Positions 1-9,178 of a DNA stretch of 64,000 bases are shown piece by piece; position 1 is the stretch's first letter, and each line of letters starts with the position of its first letter. Under the pieces are notes generated by a model. It was not told the origin of the DNA. It saw only the letters and a list, made by a program, of their open reading frames with translations, and did no database searches. A program made the translations under genes and the position numbers. The stretch comes from Streptomyces ambofaciens ATCC 23877. GTDB lineage: Bacteria > Actinomycetota > Actinomycetes > Streptomycetales > Streptomycetaceae. The stretch covers positions 2,033,001 through 2,097,000 of the forward strand of contig NZ_CP012382.1 of the NCBI RefSeq assembly GCF_001267885.1. Direction: 5' to 3'.

Positions 1-22
1 GGGTGGTCGGGTCGTGGGTCAT
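1..22 (-). CDS. start of a divergent gene, truncated by window edge
   Basis: On the minus strand an ATG at 22-20 is preceded, six bases upstream, by a clean GAGGAG ribosome binding site (plus-strand CTCCTC at 29-34). The open frame begins MTHDPTT and runs off the window. It faces away from the MFS gene at 163, an arrangement in which a small regulator often controls the exporter. With only seven residues visible no family can be assigned, so the regulator idea is inference from arrangement only. Confidence 0.4.
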
Positions 23-162
23 CAGCTGCTCCTCGGGGGCGCGTGGTCGGCTCTCTGCGGAAAATGACCGATTCCGGCCGCGAAACTCATCGGCCGCCGG
101 GCCCGGGGCCAGGGCACATGCCCGATGCCCGTCCCCGCGCCTTGGAACCACCATGACCAGGC

Positions 163-1425
163 ATGACGGCAAGGACGAGACGTACGAGGAAGACGACGCC
201 CGGGGTCTGGCCCGCGATCCGCGTACTGCGCGACCGCAACGCGGGCCTGTGTCTCGCGGGAGTGGTGGTGTCCGGCTTCGGCACCTCGGCGCTGTGGCTG
301 GCGTCCGGCGTCTGGGTCAAGGACCTCACCGGCTCGGACGGGCTCGCGGCGCTGTGCATGCTCGCCCTGTGGGCCCCGGCCCTGCTGGGACCGGCGCTGG
401 GCACCCTGGCCGACCGCGTGCGGCACAAACCGCTGCTGATCGCGGTGAACCTGCTGCCGGCCGTCCTCCTGCTCGCCCTGTTCACCGTGGACTCGCCGGA
501 CGCGCTGTGGCTGCTGTTCGCGGTGCTCTTCGTCTACGGCGCGGCGGGCGTCGTCCACGACGCGGCCGAGTCGGCGCTCGTCGCCGAGGCCGTCGACCCG
601 CGGCTGCTCGGCGACTTCAACGGACTGCGGACGACCGCGGGCGAGGGGATGAAGCTCGTGGCGCCGCCTGCGGGAGCGGCCGTGTACGCGGGGTACGGCG
701 GCGCGAGCGTGGCGGCGCTGGACGCGGTGACGTTCGTGCTGGCCACGGGGGTGTACGCGGCTCTGCGGGTACGGGAGGAACCGCCGCGGCGCCCCACGGC
801 GAACTGGCGGCGGCGGACCGCCGAGGGCGCCCGGTACCTGTGGGCTCGCCCGCGGTTGCGCCCGCTCGTCCTGGCGGGCGGCGTCATGATGCTGTGCGCG
901 GGCGTCAGCGGGGCGACGCTGTACGCCGTGGTCGACTCCCTGGGGCGCTCCCCCGCGTACGCCGGTGTGCTGTATGCCGTGCAGGGGGCCGACTCGGTGC
1001 TGATCGGGCTGCTGGCCGGGCCCGGCCTGCGGCGCCTGGGTGAGCGGCGGTTCGCGGCGGCCGGGCTCACGCTGCTGGCCATGGCGGTGGCGGCGCGGGC
1101 GGTTCCGAACGAGGCGGTGGCCATGGCGTCCGGCGCGGCGGCCGGGGTGGGGATGCCGGCCGTGCTGATCGCCGCGCTGACCGCCGTGCAGCACGAGACG
1201 CCGGGGCCGCTCCTGGGCCGGGTGACCGCGACGGCCCACTCCCTGATCTTCACGCCCAACGTCCTCGGACTGGCGTGGGGCGCGGCCCTGGTGGAACTGG
1301 CCGACCTCCGCGTCCTGCTGCCCGCCCTGGGGACGGTGCTGCTGGTGGCGGCGGTAGCGCTCGCCCGACGGCCGGCATCCGCCGCCGTCGCGCCCGGGTC
1401 ACCGCCGGCCACCGGCCCCACCTGA
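163..1425 (+). CDS. MFS transporter, drug-efflux type
   Basis: The 420-residue protein has about 12 hydrophobic segments separated by short Arg-rich loops, the usual size and layout of a major facilitator superfamily exporter. A basic N-terminus (TARTRRTRK) precedes the first membrane segment, and the loop after the second or third segment carries DRVRHKP, resembling the MFS loop 2-3 motif. Substrate cannot be read from sequence; drug or metabolite efflux is the family default. The ATG at 163 is chosen because an upstream ATG at 153 lies in another frame. It is transcribed away from the partial gene at 1-22. Confidence 0.8.
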   Translation: MTARTRRTRKTTPGVWPAIRVLRDRNAGLCLAGVVVSGFGTSALWLASGVWVKDLTGSDGLAALCMLALWAPALLGPALGTLADRVRHKPLLIAVNLLPAVLLLALFTVDSPDALWLLFAVLFVYGAAGVVHDAAESALVAEAVDPRLLGDFNGLRTTAGEGMKLVAPPAGAAVYAGYGGASVAALDAVTFVLATGVYAALRVREEPPRRPTANWRRRTAEGARYLWARPRLRPLVLAGGVMMLCAGVSGATLYAVVDSLGRSPAYAGVLYAVQGADSVLIGLLAGPGLRRLGERRFAAAGLTLLAMAVAARAVPNEAVAMASGAAAGVGMPAVLIAALTAVQHETPGPLLGRVTATAHSLIFTPNVLGLAWGAALVELADLRVLLPALGTVLLVAAVALARRPASAAVAPGSPPATGPT

Positions 1426-1510
1426 GCCACCCGTCGCCCGGCCCCTTCACCGCCGCGCCGCAGCGCCGCAGCGCCGCCGGGCGCCCGCACCCGTGCTCGC
1501 GCCCGCGCCT

Positions 1511-1544
1511 GCACCCGCACCCGCACCCGCACCCGCACCCGCAC
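1511..1544. repeat. GCACCC hexamer tandem array
   Basis: The hexamer GCACCC is repeated five times plus a partial copy. It lies in the 301-bp gap between the convergent MFS gene and the gene ending at 1727. The remainder of this gap is low-complexity GC-rich sequence in which I see no gene. Confidence 0.85.
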
Positions 1545-1610
1545 AAGGGCACGACCGAATCGCCCGCACATGCACGCCCGCACACCGCGCACCCGCGACA
1601 GCACAGCCAC

Positions 1611-1634
1611 ACGGCGGCACGGCGGCACGGCGGC
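1611..1634. repeat. ACGGCGGC octamer tandem array
   Basis: Three perfect copies of the octamer ACGGCGGC occur in the same convergent intergenic gap as the GCACCC array. This is simple-sequence DNA with no apparent coding role. Confidence 0.8.
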
Positions 1635-1726
1635 ACCCGCGCAACGCCACGCCCGCACCGCCGCCCCCACGCACCGCCGAGCCCGCCCCCGCACGCCTCA
1701 CCGCGCCGGGGCGCCGCGCACCGGGC

Positions 1727-2896
1727 TCACCGCCCCGCCAGTCCCGCCCGCACCGCCTCCAGGTCCGCGTCCGACGCCAGCCCGGCGTGGTAGAGCCGCA
1801 GCTCCGTCGCGCCCAGCTCGCGCGCGCGTGCCGCGTCCGCGGCGAGGGTGTCCGGCCGGCCGCCCATGCCGGAGACCACGGTGAGGTTGGCGGCGAGGAC
1901 GGCCCCGGCGCGGCCCTGCTCGGCGAACGGCGTCAGCAGGCCCGCGCCGCCCGTGCAGGGCACGACGACGCCGTCCGCGACGGACAGGATGTGCCCGGGG
2001 TCGACGCCGGCGTTGGCCCCGCAGTGGTACGACACCGGATCGGCGTGCAGCAGGACCTGGAAGCCGTCGGGGGCGGCGGCGCGTACGGCCGCGACCGCCG
2101 CCTCCTGGAGGGTGCGGGCGGTCTCGTCCCGCCACGCGCGCGTGGCGTTCGCCGGTGCCGCGCCGAGGAGCTTCTCCACGCCCGCCCAGCCGCCGTCCGA
2201 CGGCACCGCCCCCCGCCACACCGGCTCCAGCGCGGCCCGCACCGCGGCGGCCAGCGCGTCGGCGTCGACGCCGTGACCGCCGTACCCCTCCCGGCAGTTC
2301 GGGCAGAAGCACAGCGACATCAGGTACTGCCCGTCGTCCCCGAGGCCGACGCCGCCGGTCTTGTCGTGGGCGTGCAGGTGGGCGAGCCCGTACCAGCCGA
2401 GGGACTCCAGCTCGGTCCCCCGCGCTCCCGGCCGTACCGCGGCCTCGGCGGCCAGGTCGGTGAGGTAGGCACGCGTGGCGGGCTGTGCGATGCAGGGCGC
2501 CCACGGGTAGCGGTCGCCGTACGCGTTGACGACCGAGGTGTGCGGCCGCTCGGCGCCGAGGCGGGAGTTGTGGGCGAGGACGACCCAGGTGTGCACCTCC
2601 AGTCCCGCGTCCGCGAGCGCGTCCGCCGCCTCGCCCCAGGCGTCGCCGGCCGCCCAGTCCCCGGCCTCGTACGGGCGCAGCGCACGGCCCTCCCAGCGGG
2701 CGGCGTCCGGCGGGTAGAGGACGGCGGCGTACTCGGCGGTGACGACGCGGTGGCGCGGGTGGCGGGGGGTGAGGGCGCGGGTGGAGTGGTAGGCGGCGGC
2801 GAGCGTCGCCTGGGCGACGCCGGTCCCCGCGACGCGCGCGGCGGCTCCCGGGTCGCCGTTGACGTCCCAGGGGTAGACGAACGCCGACGCCTTCAC
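1727..2896 (-). CDS. conserved protein of unknown function, co-translated with kdgD
   Basis: This 389-residue soluble protein has no signal peptide or membrane segment. Its start (MKASAFVYPWDVNGDP), recurring Tyr/Trp/His-rich stretches, the segment GWYGLAHLHAHDKTGG and a CFCPNC cluster suggest a TIM-barrel-like fold with a possible metal site, but I recognise no named family. The GTG start at 2896 overlaps the kdgD stop as GTGA, so the two are translationally coupled. It may act on a sugar acid or lactone in the same pathway; that is inference from operon context. The CPNC pair could bind zinc or a cofactor. Confidence 0.75.
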   Translation of the reverse strand: MKASAFVYPWDVNGDPGAAARVAGTGVAQATLAAAYHSTRALTPRHPRHRVVTAEYAAVLYPPDAARWEGRALRPYEAGDWAAGDAWGEAADALADAGLEVHTWVVLAHNSRLGAERPHTSVVNAYGDRYPWAPCIAQPATRAYLTDLAAEAAVRPGARGTELESLGWYGLAHLHAHDKTGGVGLGDDGQYLMSLCFCPNCREGYGGHGVDADALAAAVRAALEPVWRGAVPSDGGWAGVEKLLGAAPANATRAWRDETARTLQEAAVAAVRAAAPDGFQVLLHADPVSYHCGANAGVDPGHILSVADGVVVPCTGGAGLLTPFAEQGRAGAVLAANLTVVSGMGGRPDTLAADAARARELGATELRLYHAGLASDADLEAVRAGLAGR

Positions 2897-3840
2897 CGGG
2901 CCTCCTCGCCGTCGAGCAGCGCGTAGCCCCGCTCGATCACCTGGGCGAGCTGTTTCACGTGGTCCTCGGTCGGTTCCTGGAGGGGCGGGCGCACTTCGCC
3001 GACGTCCAGTCCGCGCAGCCGTACGCCGGCCTTGACCAGCGCGACGGCGTACCCGCGGCCCTGTGCGCGGAGTTCGACGAACGGCCGGTAGAAGCCGTCC
3101 AGCAGGCGGTGCGCGAGGGACTCGTCGCCCGAGCCGAGCGCCCGGTGGAAGGCGAGGGCGATCTCGGGGGCGAAGCAGAACACGGCGGACGAGTAGAGGG
3201 TGACGCCGAGCGCGCGGTAGGCGAGCTGGGTCTGCTCGGCGGTCGGCAGCCCGTTGAAGTAGAGGAAGTCACCGGGCGCCTCGGTGCGCACGGCACTGAC
3301 GACCCGCTGCATGAGGTCGAGGTCGCCGAGGCCGTCCTTGAGGCCGACGATCCCCTCCGTGCGGGCCAGTTCGACCACGCTGCCGGGGGTGAACACGGCG
3401 TTGTCGCGCTGGTAGACGATCACCGGCAGGGAGGTCGCCGCGGCCACCTCGCGGTAGTGCCGCAGCAGCCCCTCCTGTCCGGCGAGCACCAGGTACGGCG
3501 GCATGGCGAGCAGCCCGTCGGCCCCGGCCTCCTCGGCGAGGCGGGCGTAGCGCACCGCGAGGGCGGTGCCGTAGCCCGCGCCCGCGAGGACGGGCACCCG
3601 TCCCGCGGTCTCCTCGACGGCCGCCCGGACGCAGTCCTGGAACTCCTCGGGCGTCAGCGCGTGGAACTCGCCGGTGCCGCAGCAGGCGAAGACGGCCGCC
3701 GCCCCGGCCTCGACCCCGCGGCGCACGTGCGCGCGGAAGACGTCGAGGTCGACCCCGCCGCCGGGGCCGTACGCCGTGACGGGAAAGAACAGCGGTCCGC
3801 CCGGGGCGGTGAGCCGGGCGGTGAGAGGGGCTGAGGTCAC
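2893..3840 (-). CDS. kdgD: 5-dehydro-4-deoxyglucarate dehydratase
   Basis: This is a member of the DHDPS/NAL aldolase superfamily, about 315 residues. It has the GTGEF motif near residue 56, a catalytic Tyr143 in IVYQRD and the Schiff-base Lys168 in GLKDG. The family converts 5-dehydro-4-deoxy-D-glucarate to 2,5-dioxopentanoate with loss of CO2 and water, in oxidative hexuronate/aldarate catabolism. The GTG at 3840 is preferred over the ATG at 3855 because GGGGAG lies seven bases before the GTG, while the ATG has no ribosome binding site and falls inside a direct repeat. A uronate dehydrogenase is divergent and a protein of unknown function overlaps its 3' end. Confidence 0.88.
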   Translation of the reverse strand: MTSAPLTARLTAPGGPLFFPVTAYGPGGGVDLDVFRAHVRRGVEAGAAAVFACCGTGEFHALTPEEFQDCVRAAVEETAGRVPVLAGAGYGTALAVRYARLAEEAGADGLLAMPPYLVLAGQEGLLRHYREVAAATSLPVIVYQRDNAVFTPGSVVELARTEGIVGLKDGLGDLDLMQRVVSAVRTEAPGDFLYFNGLPTAEQTQLAYRALGVTLYSSAVFCFAPEIALAFHRALGSGDESLAHRLLDGFYRPFVELRAQGRGYAVALVKAGVRLRGLDVGEVRPPLQEPTEDHVKQLAQVIERGYALLDGEEAR

Positions 3841-3853
3841 GGGCGCGCTCCCC

Positions 3854-3887
3854 ATTCATGATCTGCGTCATATTCATGATCTGCGTC
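3854..3887. promoter_or_regulatory. 16-bp direct repeat, likely operator upstream of kdgD
   Basis: The 16-mer ATTCATGATCTGCGTC occurs at 3854-3869 and again at 3872-3887, an 18-bp period that would place two protein copies on nearly the same DNA face. The pair sits just upstream of the kdgD ribosome binding site, in the kdgD-udh divergent promoter region. Operator function is inferred from position and repetition. The same region also has an inverted repeat ACGCAT/ATGCGT at 3981-3986 and 4004-4009. Confidence 0.6.
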
Positions 3888-4056
3888 CATATTTCTGAAC
3901 GCGCCCACGCTAGGCCGCCTCACGAACACCGTCAAGAAGGCCAGCCCTTGACGGCTGACCACGGGTTCCTTAGCGTGTCCACGCATATGAACGCCAGCCG
4001 CTCATGCGTACGGCTGCCGGTCCAGGAGATCCACAGGAGACCTAGGAGCCCCGAGG

Positions 4057-4866
4057 ATGCCCGCTCCCCGCACCGTTCTGCTCACCGGCGCCGCCGGCGG
4101 CCTCGGCACCCTGATGCGGAACCTGCTCCCCGCCTTCGGCTACGAGCTGCGCCTGCTCGACCTGCGCCCCATCGAGGGCGAGCCGGACGCGATCGTCGCC
4201 GACCTCGCCGACCGGGCGGCCCTGAGGGAGGCGGTCCGGGGCGTCGACGCGATCATCCACCTGGCGGGCATCTCCCTGGAAGCCCCCTTCGAGAAGATCC
4301 TGAAGGCGAACATCGAGGGGACCTACCACCTCTACGAGGCCGCCCGCGAGGAGGGCGTCGGCCGCATCGTCTTCGCCTCCTCCAACCACGCCGTCGGCTA
4401 CACCCCGCGCCCCAGGGGGAGCGACCCGCTCATCCCCGTCGAGACCCCGCGCCGCCCGGACACCTTCTACGGCCTGTCCAAGTGCTTCGGCGAGGACCTC
4501 GCCCAGCTCTACTGGGACAAGCACGGGATCGAGACCGTCTCCGTGCGCATCGGCTCCTGCTTCCCCGAGCCGACCAGCGTGCGCATGCTCTCGGTGTGGA
4601 TGAGCCCCGCCGACGGCGCCCGCCTCTTCCACGCCGCCCTCACCGCCGAGGACGTCGGGCACACCGTCGTCCACGGCTCGTCCGCCAACACCCGCCTGTG
4701 GTGGGACCTCACCTCCGCGCGGGCGCTCGGCTACCGGCCGCAGGACGACTCCGAGCCGTACGCCGCCAGGCTCATCGCCGAACAGGGCGATCTCGACCCG
4801 GACGACCCGGCGCACGCCCGCCTGGGCGGCCACTTCGTGACCGACCCCCCGATCTGGCCGTACTGA
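4057..4866 (+). CDS. udh: uronate dehydrogenase (NAD-dependent SDR)
   Basis: The 269-residue extended SDR/epimerase-type protein has the dinucleotide-binding GAAGGLG at residues 11-17, Ser108/Ser109 and the YxxxK pair at Tyr138-Lys142. Length and the C-terminal FVTDPPIWPY tail fit uronate dehydrogenase, which oxidises D-glucuronate or D-galacturonate to the aldaro-lactone. Several purine-rich ribosome binding candidates (AGGAG, GAGG) lie just before the ATG. Divergent kdgD supports an oxidative uronate route. Aldarate dehydratase and dioxovalerate dehydrogenase genes are not in this window. Confidence 0.88.
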   Translation: MPAPRTVLLTGAAGGLGTLMRNLLPAFGYELRLLDLRPIEGEPDAIVADLADRAALREAVRGVDAIIHLAGISLEAPFEKILKANIEGTYHLYEAAREEGVGRIVFASSNHAVGYTPRPRGSDPLIPVETPRRPDTFYGLSKCFGEDLAQLYWDKHGIETVSVRIGSCFPEPTSVRMLSVWMSPADGARLFHAALTAEDVGHTVVHGSSANTRLWWDLTSARALGYRPQDDSEPYAARLIAEQGDLDPDDPAHARLGGHFVTDPPIWPY

Positions 4867-4886
4867 CCGGAACCGGTCGATCACCA

Positions 4887-4917
4887 GGCGGGCGGGCACC
4901 GAACGGGCCCGCCCGCC
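4887..4917 (+). terminator. hairpin downstream of udh
   Basis: A perfect 11-bp stem (GGCGGGCGGGC with GCCCGCCCGCC) encloses a 9-nt loop, 21 bases after the udh stop. No U-tract follows, which is usual for streptomycete terminators. Confidence 0.6.
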
Positions 4918-5137
4918 GCCGCATTCGGGCACCCGCGCCGCCCGTTCCCACTTCCCGGCCCGCTGCGTTCCAGGTCCGCGACGGGCGCCCGGCGACCGGA
5001 ACGGGCACGATCGGGCAGTATCGGGTCCGCAACAGGCCTGGTCAGTGCCGCACGGCCGCTGTAGAACTTCCCCCATGGGTCCGACGGGCCCGAACGGGCA
5101 GGGACACGGCGACGAGGCGGTGAGGCAGGTGTTCGGC

Positions 5138-5908
5138 ATGAGCACGAGGACGGCGGAGGAACGCCAGCGCGAGATCGTGCGGATCGCCCGCGCCACCGGC
5201 TCGGTCGACGTCACCGCGCTCGCGGCCGACCTGGGCGTCGCGAAGGAGACCGTACGACGGGACCTGCGCGCCCTGGAGGACCACGGTCTGGTCCGCCGCA
5301 CCCACGGCGGCGCCTACCCCGTGGAGAGCGCCGGCTTCGAGACCACGCTCGCCTTCCGCGCCACCAGCCACGTGCCCGAGAAGCGCCGGATCGCCGCCGC
5401 GGCGGCCGAGCTGCTCGGCGACGCGGAGACGGTCTTCGTCGACGAGGGCTTCACCCCCCGGCTCATCGCCGAGGCCCTGCCCCGCGACCGGCCGCTGACC
5501 GTGGTCACCGCGTCCCTTCCGGTCGCGGGCGCCCTCGCCGAGACCGGCGACACCTCCGTCCTGCTGCTCGGCGGGCGGGTCCGCTCGGGCACCCTCGCCA
5601 CCGTCGACCACTGGACGACGAAGATGCTGGCCGGCTTCGTCATCGACCTGGCGTACATCGGCGCCAACGGCATCTCCCGCGAACACGGCCTCACCACCCC
5701 CGACCCGGCGGTCAGCGAGGTCAAGGCCCAGGCGATCCGCGCCGCCCGCCGCACCGTGTTCGCGGGCACGCACACCAAGTTCGGGGCGGTCAGCTTCTGC
5801 CGGTTCGCGGACGTCGGCGCCCTGGACACGATCGTCACCAGCACCCTGCTGCCCACGGCCGAGGCCCACCGCTACTCGCTGCTCGGGCCGCAGGTCGTCC
5901 GCGTCTGA
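5138..5908 (+). CDS. DeoR-family sugar-responsive repressor
   Basis: The protein is about 256 residues with an N-terminal winged helix (REIVRIARATGSVDVTALAADLGVA-type, with KETVRRDLRALEDHGLVRRTHGG-like recognition region) followed by a DeoR effector domain of the ISOCOT type. DeoR regulators of this form sense sugar phosphates. The open frame extends upstream to 5045, but the ATG at 5138 (MSTRTAEERQ) fits the family N-terminus. It precedes the sugar ABC operon in the same direction with an 86-bp gap and probably controls it. Whether it also controls kdgD/udh is unknown. Confidence 0.85.
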   Translation: MSTRTAEERQREIVRIARATGSVDVTALAADLGVAKETVRRDLRALEDHGLVRRTHGGAYPVESAGFETTLAFRATSHVPEKRRIAAAAAELLGDAETVFVDEGFTPRLIAEALPRDRPLTVVTASLPVAGALAETGDTSVLLLGGRVRSGTLATVDHWTTKMLAGFVIDLAYIGANGISREHGLTTPDPAVSEVKAQAIRAARRTVFAGTHTKFGAVSFCRFADVGALDTIVTSTLLPTAEAHRYSLLGPQVVRV

Positions 5909-5994
5909 GGCCCCGGTCCACCGGCCCTCGTCCCCACCGGGCACCCGCACGCCCTCCACTGCCCCATACCTCCCCATATGTTCAGGAGCGATCC

Positions 5995-7365
5995 ATGCGA
6001 ACCCAGAGCCGACGGAGGCCGCGAGCCACACTCGCCACGGCCGCCGCAGGGACGCTGCTCGCCCCGCTGCTCTCCGGCTGCTGGGTCGGGGCGGGCGGGG
6101 CGGGGTCAGGCGGTGACGCCATCAACGTCCTGATGGTCAACAACCCGCAGATGGTCGCGTTGCAGAAGCTCACCGCGGACCACTTCACCGCGGAGACCGG
6201 CATCAAGGTGAACTTCACCGTCCTGCCGGAGAACGACGTCCGCGACAAGATCAGCCAGGACTTCGCCAACCAGGCCGGCCAGTACGACGCCGCCACCCTG
6301 TCGAACTACGAGATACCGATCTACGCCCGCAACGACTGGCTGCACGAGATGGACTCCTACGTCGCCAAGGACCCGGCGTACGACGAGAAGGACATCCTCG
6401 GGCCGATGCGCGAGTCCCTCACCGGCGACGACGGCAAGCTCTACGGCCAGCCCTTCTACGGCGAGTCGTCCTTCCTGATGTACCGCAAGGACCTGTTCGC
6501 CAAGGCGGGCCTGACCATGCCCGAGCACCCCACCTGGACCCAGGTGGCCTCCTTCGCCGAGGAACTCGACGGCTCCGAGCCCGGCATGAAGGGCATCTGC
6601 CTGCGCGGCCTGCCCGGCTGGGGCGAGCTGATGGCGCCCCTGACGACGGTCGTGAACACCTTCGGCGGCACCTGGTTCGACCAGGGCTGGCAGGCGCGGC
6701 TCGACTCGCCCGAGTGGGAGAAGGCGACGAAGTTCTACGTCGACCTGGTCCGCGAGCACGGCCAGTCCGGCGCCGCCCAGTCCGGCTTCGCCGAGTGCCT
6801 GAACAACATGACCCAGGGCAAGGTCGCCATGTGGTACGACGCCACCTCCGCCGCCGGGTCCCTGGACGCCGCCCAGTCCCCGGTCAAGGGCAAGGTCGGC
6901 TACGCCCCGGCCCCCGTGGAGAAGACGGACACCTCCGGCTGGCTCTACACCTGGGCGTGGGGCATCCAGAAGGCCTCCCGCAACACCGACAAGGCCTGGA
7001 AGTTCGTCTCCTGGGCGTCGAGCAAGGAGTACGAGCAGCTCGTCGGCGACGAGATCGGCTGGTCCGACGTGCCGGCCGGCAAACGCGCCTCGACGTACGA
7101 GAACCCGGCCTACCGCAAGGAGGCCGCCGCCTTCCAGGAGATGACCCGGGAGGCCATCGAGGGCGCGAAACCCAAGGACCCCGGGGTGCAGCCGCGGCCC
7201 GCACCCGGCATCCAGTTCGTCGGCATCCCCGAGTTCACCGACCTCGGCACCAAGGTCTCCCAGGAGATCAGCGCGGCCATCGCCGGACGGCAGTCCGTCG
7301 AGGAGGCCCTCGAGAAGTCCCAGCAGCTCGCCGAGAAGATCTCCGAGGAGTACGAGGGACGATGA
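5995..7365 (+). CDS. sugar ABC transporter substrate-binding lipoprotein
   Basis: A 456-residue family-1 extracellular solute-binding protein. The N-terminus is twin-arginine-like (RRRPR) and ends in a lipobox LLSGC with Cys29, so the mature protein should be lipid-anchored outside the membrane. A GGAG ribosome binding site precedes the ATG. It is the first gene of a coupled operon with two permeases and a zinc dehydrogenase. That combination is typical of polyol or sugar uptake (sorbitol/mannitol-type). The exact ligand is not readable. Confidence 0.88.
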   Translation: MRTQSRRRPRATLATAAAGTLLAPLLSGCWVGAGGAGSGGDAINVLMVNNPQMVALQKLTADHFTAETGIKVNFTVLPENDVRDKISQDFANQAGQYDAATLSNYEIPIYARNDWLHEMDSYVAKDPAYDEKDILGPMRESLTGDDGKLYGQPFYGESSFLMYRKDLFAKAGLTMPEHPTWTQVASFAEELDGSEPGMKGICLRGLPGWGELMAPLTTVVNTFGGTWFDQGWQARLDSPEWEKATKFYVDLVREHGQSGAAQSGFAECLNNMTQGKVAMWYDATSAAGSLDAAQSPVKGKVGYAPAPVEKTDTSGWLYTWAWGIQKASRNTDKAWKFVSWASSKEYEQLVGDEIGWSDVPAGKRASTYENPAYRKEAAAFQEMTREAIEGAKPKDPGVQPRPAPGIQFVGIPEFTDLGTKVSQEISAAIAGRQSVEEALEKSQQLAEKISEEYEGR

Positions 7366-8306
7366 CCGCCACGACCACGGCCCCCTCGGCCGCACCCGAC
7401 CACGCCCCCGCCCCCGTCCGCCCGCCGTCCCCCCGGCTGAAGGCCTGGGCCACCCGCGCGCCGCTCCTCCCCGCGCTGATCTTCATGATCGCGGTCACCC
7501 AGCTGCCCTTCGTGGCGACCCTGGTGATCTCCTTCTTCGACTGGAACTCCCTCTATCCGGACGCCCGCCGCTTCACCGGCTTCGCCAACTACGGCGACGT
7601 CCTCGGCGACGCCGACCTGCGCGGGTCGGTGTGGACGACGATCCTGCTGACGGTCGCGGTGGTCCTGGCCAGCCTGGTCCTTGGCCTCGCCCTCGCCCTG
7701 CTGCTGGACCGCAGATTCAAGGGCCGGGGCGTGGTCCGCACCCTGCTGATCGCCCCGTTCCTGGTCGTCCCGGTGGCCGCGGCCCTGTTGTGGAAGCACG
7801 TCCTCTACAACCCCGAGTACGGCCTGCTGAACGGCCTGCTGCACTACGTCGGCGGCCCGCAGCCGGACTGGATCTCGAACACCCCGCTGCTCGCGGTCGA
7901 GGCCGCGCTGGTGTGGCAGTGGACGCCCTTCATGATGCTCATCCTGCTGGCCGGGCTGCAGAGCCGGGACCAGCAGCAGATCGAGGCCGCCCGGGTGGAC
8001 GGCGCGAGCGACTGGCAGATCTTCGTCCACCTCACCCTCCCCCACCTGCGCCGCTACCTGGAACTGGGCGCCCTGCTCGGCTCGATCTACATCGTCCAGA
8101 ACTTCGACGCGGTCTTCACCCTCACGTCCGGCGGCCTGGGCACGGCCAACCTGCCCTACACCGTCTACCAGAGCTTCTACCAGGCCCACGAGAACGGCCT
8201 CGCCTCGGCCGCGGGCGTCCTGGTCGTCATCGGCTCGATCATCATCGCCACCTTCGCGCTGCGCGTGGTGTCGTCCCTGTTCCGAGAGGAGGCCGGCCGC
8301 GCATGA
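7362..8306 (+). CDS. sugar ABC transporter permease (MalF type)
   Basis: A 314-residue binding-protein-dependent inner-membrane permease with six predicted membrane segments and the cytoplasmic EAA loop (IEAARVDGASDWQIF) that contacts the ATPase. Its ATG overlaps the stop of the binding-protein gene as ATGA. No ATP-binding gene lies nearby. In Streptomyces a shared ATPase (MsiK) commonly energises such systems, so that is likely here. Confidence 0.9.
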   Translation: MTATTTAPSAAPDHAPAPVRPPSPRLKAWATRAPLLPALIFMIAVTQLPFVATLVISFFDWNSLYPDARRFTGFANYGDVLGDADLRGSVWTTILLTVAVVLASLVLGLALALLLDRRFKGRGVVRTLLIAPFLVVPVAAALLWKHVLYNPEYGLLNGLLHYVGGPQPDWISNTPLLAVEAALVWQWTPFMMLILLAGLQSRDQQQIEAARVDGASDWQIFVHLTLPHLRRYLELGALLGSIYIVQNFDAVFTLTSGGLGTANLPYTVYQSFYQAHENGLASAAGVLVVIGSIIIATFALRVVSSLFREEAGRA

Positions 8307-9178
8307 GCGCCACCGCCGCACGACCCGCCGCCGTACGCACCGAGACCGGGCGGGCCCGCCGCAAGGCGGGCGCCGGGCTGGGCCTGGTGGCCTGGCTGGC
8401 CGGGATCGTCTTCTTCCTGCCCATCGCGTGGATGGCGCTCACCTCCTTCCACTCGGAGGAGGACGCCGCCACCAACCCGCCCTCCTTCGCCGCCTCCCTG
8501 ACCCTGGACGGCTACCGCGAGTTCTTCGGCGCGGACGGCGGCGCCAGCCCCTGGCCGGCGCTGGCCAACTCGGCCGTGGCGTCGATCGCCTCGACCCTCC
8601 TCGTCCTGGTCCTCGCCCTCCCCGCCGCCTACGCCCTGTCCATCCGCCCGGTGAAGAAGTGGACGGACGTCCTGTTCTTCTTCCTCTCCACCAAGATGCT
8701 GCCGGTCGTGGCCGGCCTGCTGCCGGTCTACCTGTTCGCCAAGAACACGGACCTGCTGGACAACATCTGGCTGCTGGTCATCCTCTACACCTCCATGAAC
8801 CTGCCGATCGCGGTCTGGATGATGCAGTCCTTCCTGGCCGAGGTCCCGGTCGCGATCATCGAGGCGGCCCGGGTGGACGGCGCGCGGCTGCCGACGGTCC
8901 TGACCCGGGTGGTCGCCCCGATCGCCCTCCCCGGCATCGCCGCGACCTCGCTGATCTGCTTCATCTTCAGCTGGAACGAGCTGCTTTTCGCCCGGGTGCT
9001 GACGGGTGTGGTCGCCGAGACCGCCCCCGTCTTCCTGACCGGCTTCATCACCAGCCAGGGCCTCTTCCTGGCCAAGGTGTGCGCCGCGTCGCTCGTCATC
9101 TCCCTGCCGGTGCTCGCCGCGGGGTTCGCCGCCCAGGACAAACTGGTCCAGGGCCTGTCGCTTGGAGCCGTGAAATGA
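8303..9178 (+). CDS. sugar ABC transporter permease (MalG type)
   Basis: A 291-residue permease partner with about six membrane segments and an EAA loop (IIEAARVDGARLPTV). It starts with ATG overlapping the previous stop as ATGA and its own stop overlaps the dehydrogenase start. Translational coupling across all four genes suggests fixed stoichiometry. It forms the membrane channel with the product of 7362-8306. Confidence 0.9.
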   Translation: MSATAARPAAVRTETGRARRKAGAGLGLVAWLAGIVFFLPIAWMALTSFHSEEDAATNPPSFAASLTLDGYREFFGADGGASPWPALANSAVASIASTLLVLVLALPAAYALSIRPVKKWTDVLFFFLSTKMLPVVAGLLPVYLFAKNTDLLDNIWLLVILYTSMNLPIAVWMMQSFLAEVPVAIIEAARVDGARLPTVLTRVVAPIALPGIAATSLICFIFSWNELLFARVLTGVVAETAPVFLTGFITSQGLFLAKVCAASLVISLPVLAAGFAAQDKLVQGLSLGAVK

